Positions 62,902 to 64,000 of a stretch of DNA of 64,000 bases are shown in pieces. Source of the stretch: Tetrahymena elliotti 4EA (Eukaryota; Ciliophora; Oligohymenophorea; Hymenostomatida; Tetrahymenidae). The stretch is taken from positions 124,001 through 188,000 of the forward strand of contig AFXF02001488.1 of the NCBI GenBank assembly GCA_000231825.2, given 5' to 3'. The notes under the pieces were generated by a model. The model was not told the DNA's origin, did not search any database, and saw only the letters and a list, made by a program, of their open reading frames with translations. Each line of letters begins with the position of its first letter. Within the stretch, counting starts at the first letter, position 1. The position numbers were made by a program, and so were the translations under genes.

Positions 62902-64000
62902 ATGAGTTTAGAAAATGATAATTTACTTGAAAAAACTAAAAAAATAATGGAAAATCTCTTGAGAGCTCAAGGTATTCAATATGATTCACCATTATCCACA
63001 CCAAGTCTCAGCAGTTCTCCTTTATTAACTGGAGAATAAACATTAATTAGTAAATTCAGTAGAGTTGAAGTATAAGATTTAGCAAGTATGGAAGAGGAAG
63101 AAGATGATAAAAATAATTAAAATTCTAATACTGATTTAGCCATATTTTAAAAGTAAAAAAATTTTATACCTTTTTTTCATTACCTTTTTTATTATTTAGA
63201 TATAATTATGGATCAAAGCAGTGCTCTTTCACACCTATGTTTTGGGAATTATAAAATTGTGCAAATTAATTTTTTATTTATGGAGGATTTTGCATTGACT
63301 TTACTTTCAAAACTGAAGATGATAACGCTTTAAAAAAGTTGAATAGATAAATAAATCACATGTAGTACTATAAATAAGACGGTGTAATGATATTACATTA
63401 CGGAACCAATAGACCAACAATAAAAGATTTAGCGCCACTTATTAAAAGGGCCTAATCAATTAATGATCCTTAATATTACATGCTTTCTTTAGCATTAAAA
63501 GAATATTAGAAAGAAATACCTAATTTCTTAGAAGTTAGTAAATAAAAAGCATTGACTTTATAAGTCAACTCACTTTAAGAAATATATGACCTAAATTATT
63601 AGAAATTTGAAGACTGGGCTATTAAAGAAGTAAGAAAGATAGATCCTAATAGATTCTTTGCATTTTCTATCCACAAGTTTAATTTTTAAACACTTGAATT
63701 AGAGATGCAATTAAGTGGTTAAAGTAAAGCTTTGATGGCTTTGAGAGGTATTGATTTAGATGATCCTTACTAGTTTACTCGTAAAGAAACCTTCCATTAT
63801 TTAGATGGAGAATCTAATTTGAACTTACTCATCAATCAATTATCTAGAGTTATGTAAGGTAAGGAAATCCTTCCTAGTATTAATAGAATGATTACATTTG
63901 ATAGACTTAAGGTAGAAATTAACCACAGATGTATTCAATTTACAAATAGAGATGAAGATTACCCTTACAAAGATGAATAGCTAAATGAGTCTTTATTCAA
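62902..64000 (+). CDS. Unidentified protein, cut by the window end
   Basis: Starts MSLENDNLLEKTKKIMENLL; exon 1 (62902-63152) is a helical, Ser-rich, acidic leader. A 47-nt intron (63153-63199) restores FQK-YNYGSKQCSFTPMFW. The rest stays open to the window edge with balanced composition: NQFFIYGGFCIDFTFKTED, YYKQDGVMILHYGTNRP, IDPNRFFAFSIHKFNF, LMALRGIDLDDPYQFTRKE. FFAFSIHKFNFQTLELE and RKETFHYLDGESNLNLLI may belong to a PAS-like or ligand-binding fold, but I do not recognise the family. The 3' end is missing. Confidence 0.7.

Noticed and set aside
1..64000. Transposon, CRISPR array, telomere or IES boundaries
   Set aside because: No transposase or integrase motifs, no regularly spaced repeats, no GGGGTT runs; the tandem repeats seen are short microsatellites.

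Overview
The window looks like macronuclear DNA of a ciliate close to Tetrahymena. It is very AT-rich, and every recognisable protein reads through many TAA and TAG codons (glutamine) and ends at TGA. Introns are GT...AG, AT-rich, and mostly 47-140 nt, with some of several hundred nt; that length argues against Paramecium, whose introns are about 25 nt. Conventional-code ORFs are therefore only fragments. All genes here were read by hand with TAA/TAG = Gln and joined across inferred introns, so exon ends are approximate unless stated. I saw no tRNA, rRNA, transposon, CRISPR or telomeric repeat.

Layout. 1-8.8 kb: an unidentified small gene (-), a RING/TRAF-type zinc-finger protein (-) and VPS16 of the HOPS/CORVET tethering complexes (+), whose two halves are separated by an unusual gap. 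8.8-14.3 kb: a SET-domain methyltransferase with a coiled-coil, Q/N-rich N-terminus (-), divergent from a pseudokinase-TPR giant. 14.3-25.9 kb: the 1,670-residue pseudokinase/TPR protein (+), a mitochondrial isoleucyl-tRNA synthetase (-) and a BART-domain CFAP36-like ciliary protein (-). 26.9-35 kb: RNA polymerase III subunit RPC6/RPC34 (+), an unidentified MGNNC-starting protein (+), a Nudix hydrolase (+) and a centrin (+). 35.6-47 kb: a membrane PAS/histidine-kinase-like sensor (+), phosphomevalonate kinase (+) and a large protein with four tandem copies of an unidentified module (+). 49.5-61.3 kb: a fused P4-ATPase/guanylyl cyclase (+). 62.9 kb to the end: an unidentified gene cut by the window edge (+).

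The genes do not form operons; each has its own AT-rich flanks. The contents are a mix of housekeeping functions (tRNA charging, Pol III, isoprenoid synthesis, endolysosomal fusion) and signalling or ciliary functions (guanylyl cyclase, sensor, centrin, CFAP36-like). The most unusual items are the cyclase/flippase fusion with eroded ATPase motifs, the tandem Gly-Trp module protein, the pseudokinase with about 28 TPR-like repeats, and the interrupted VPS16 gene.
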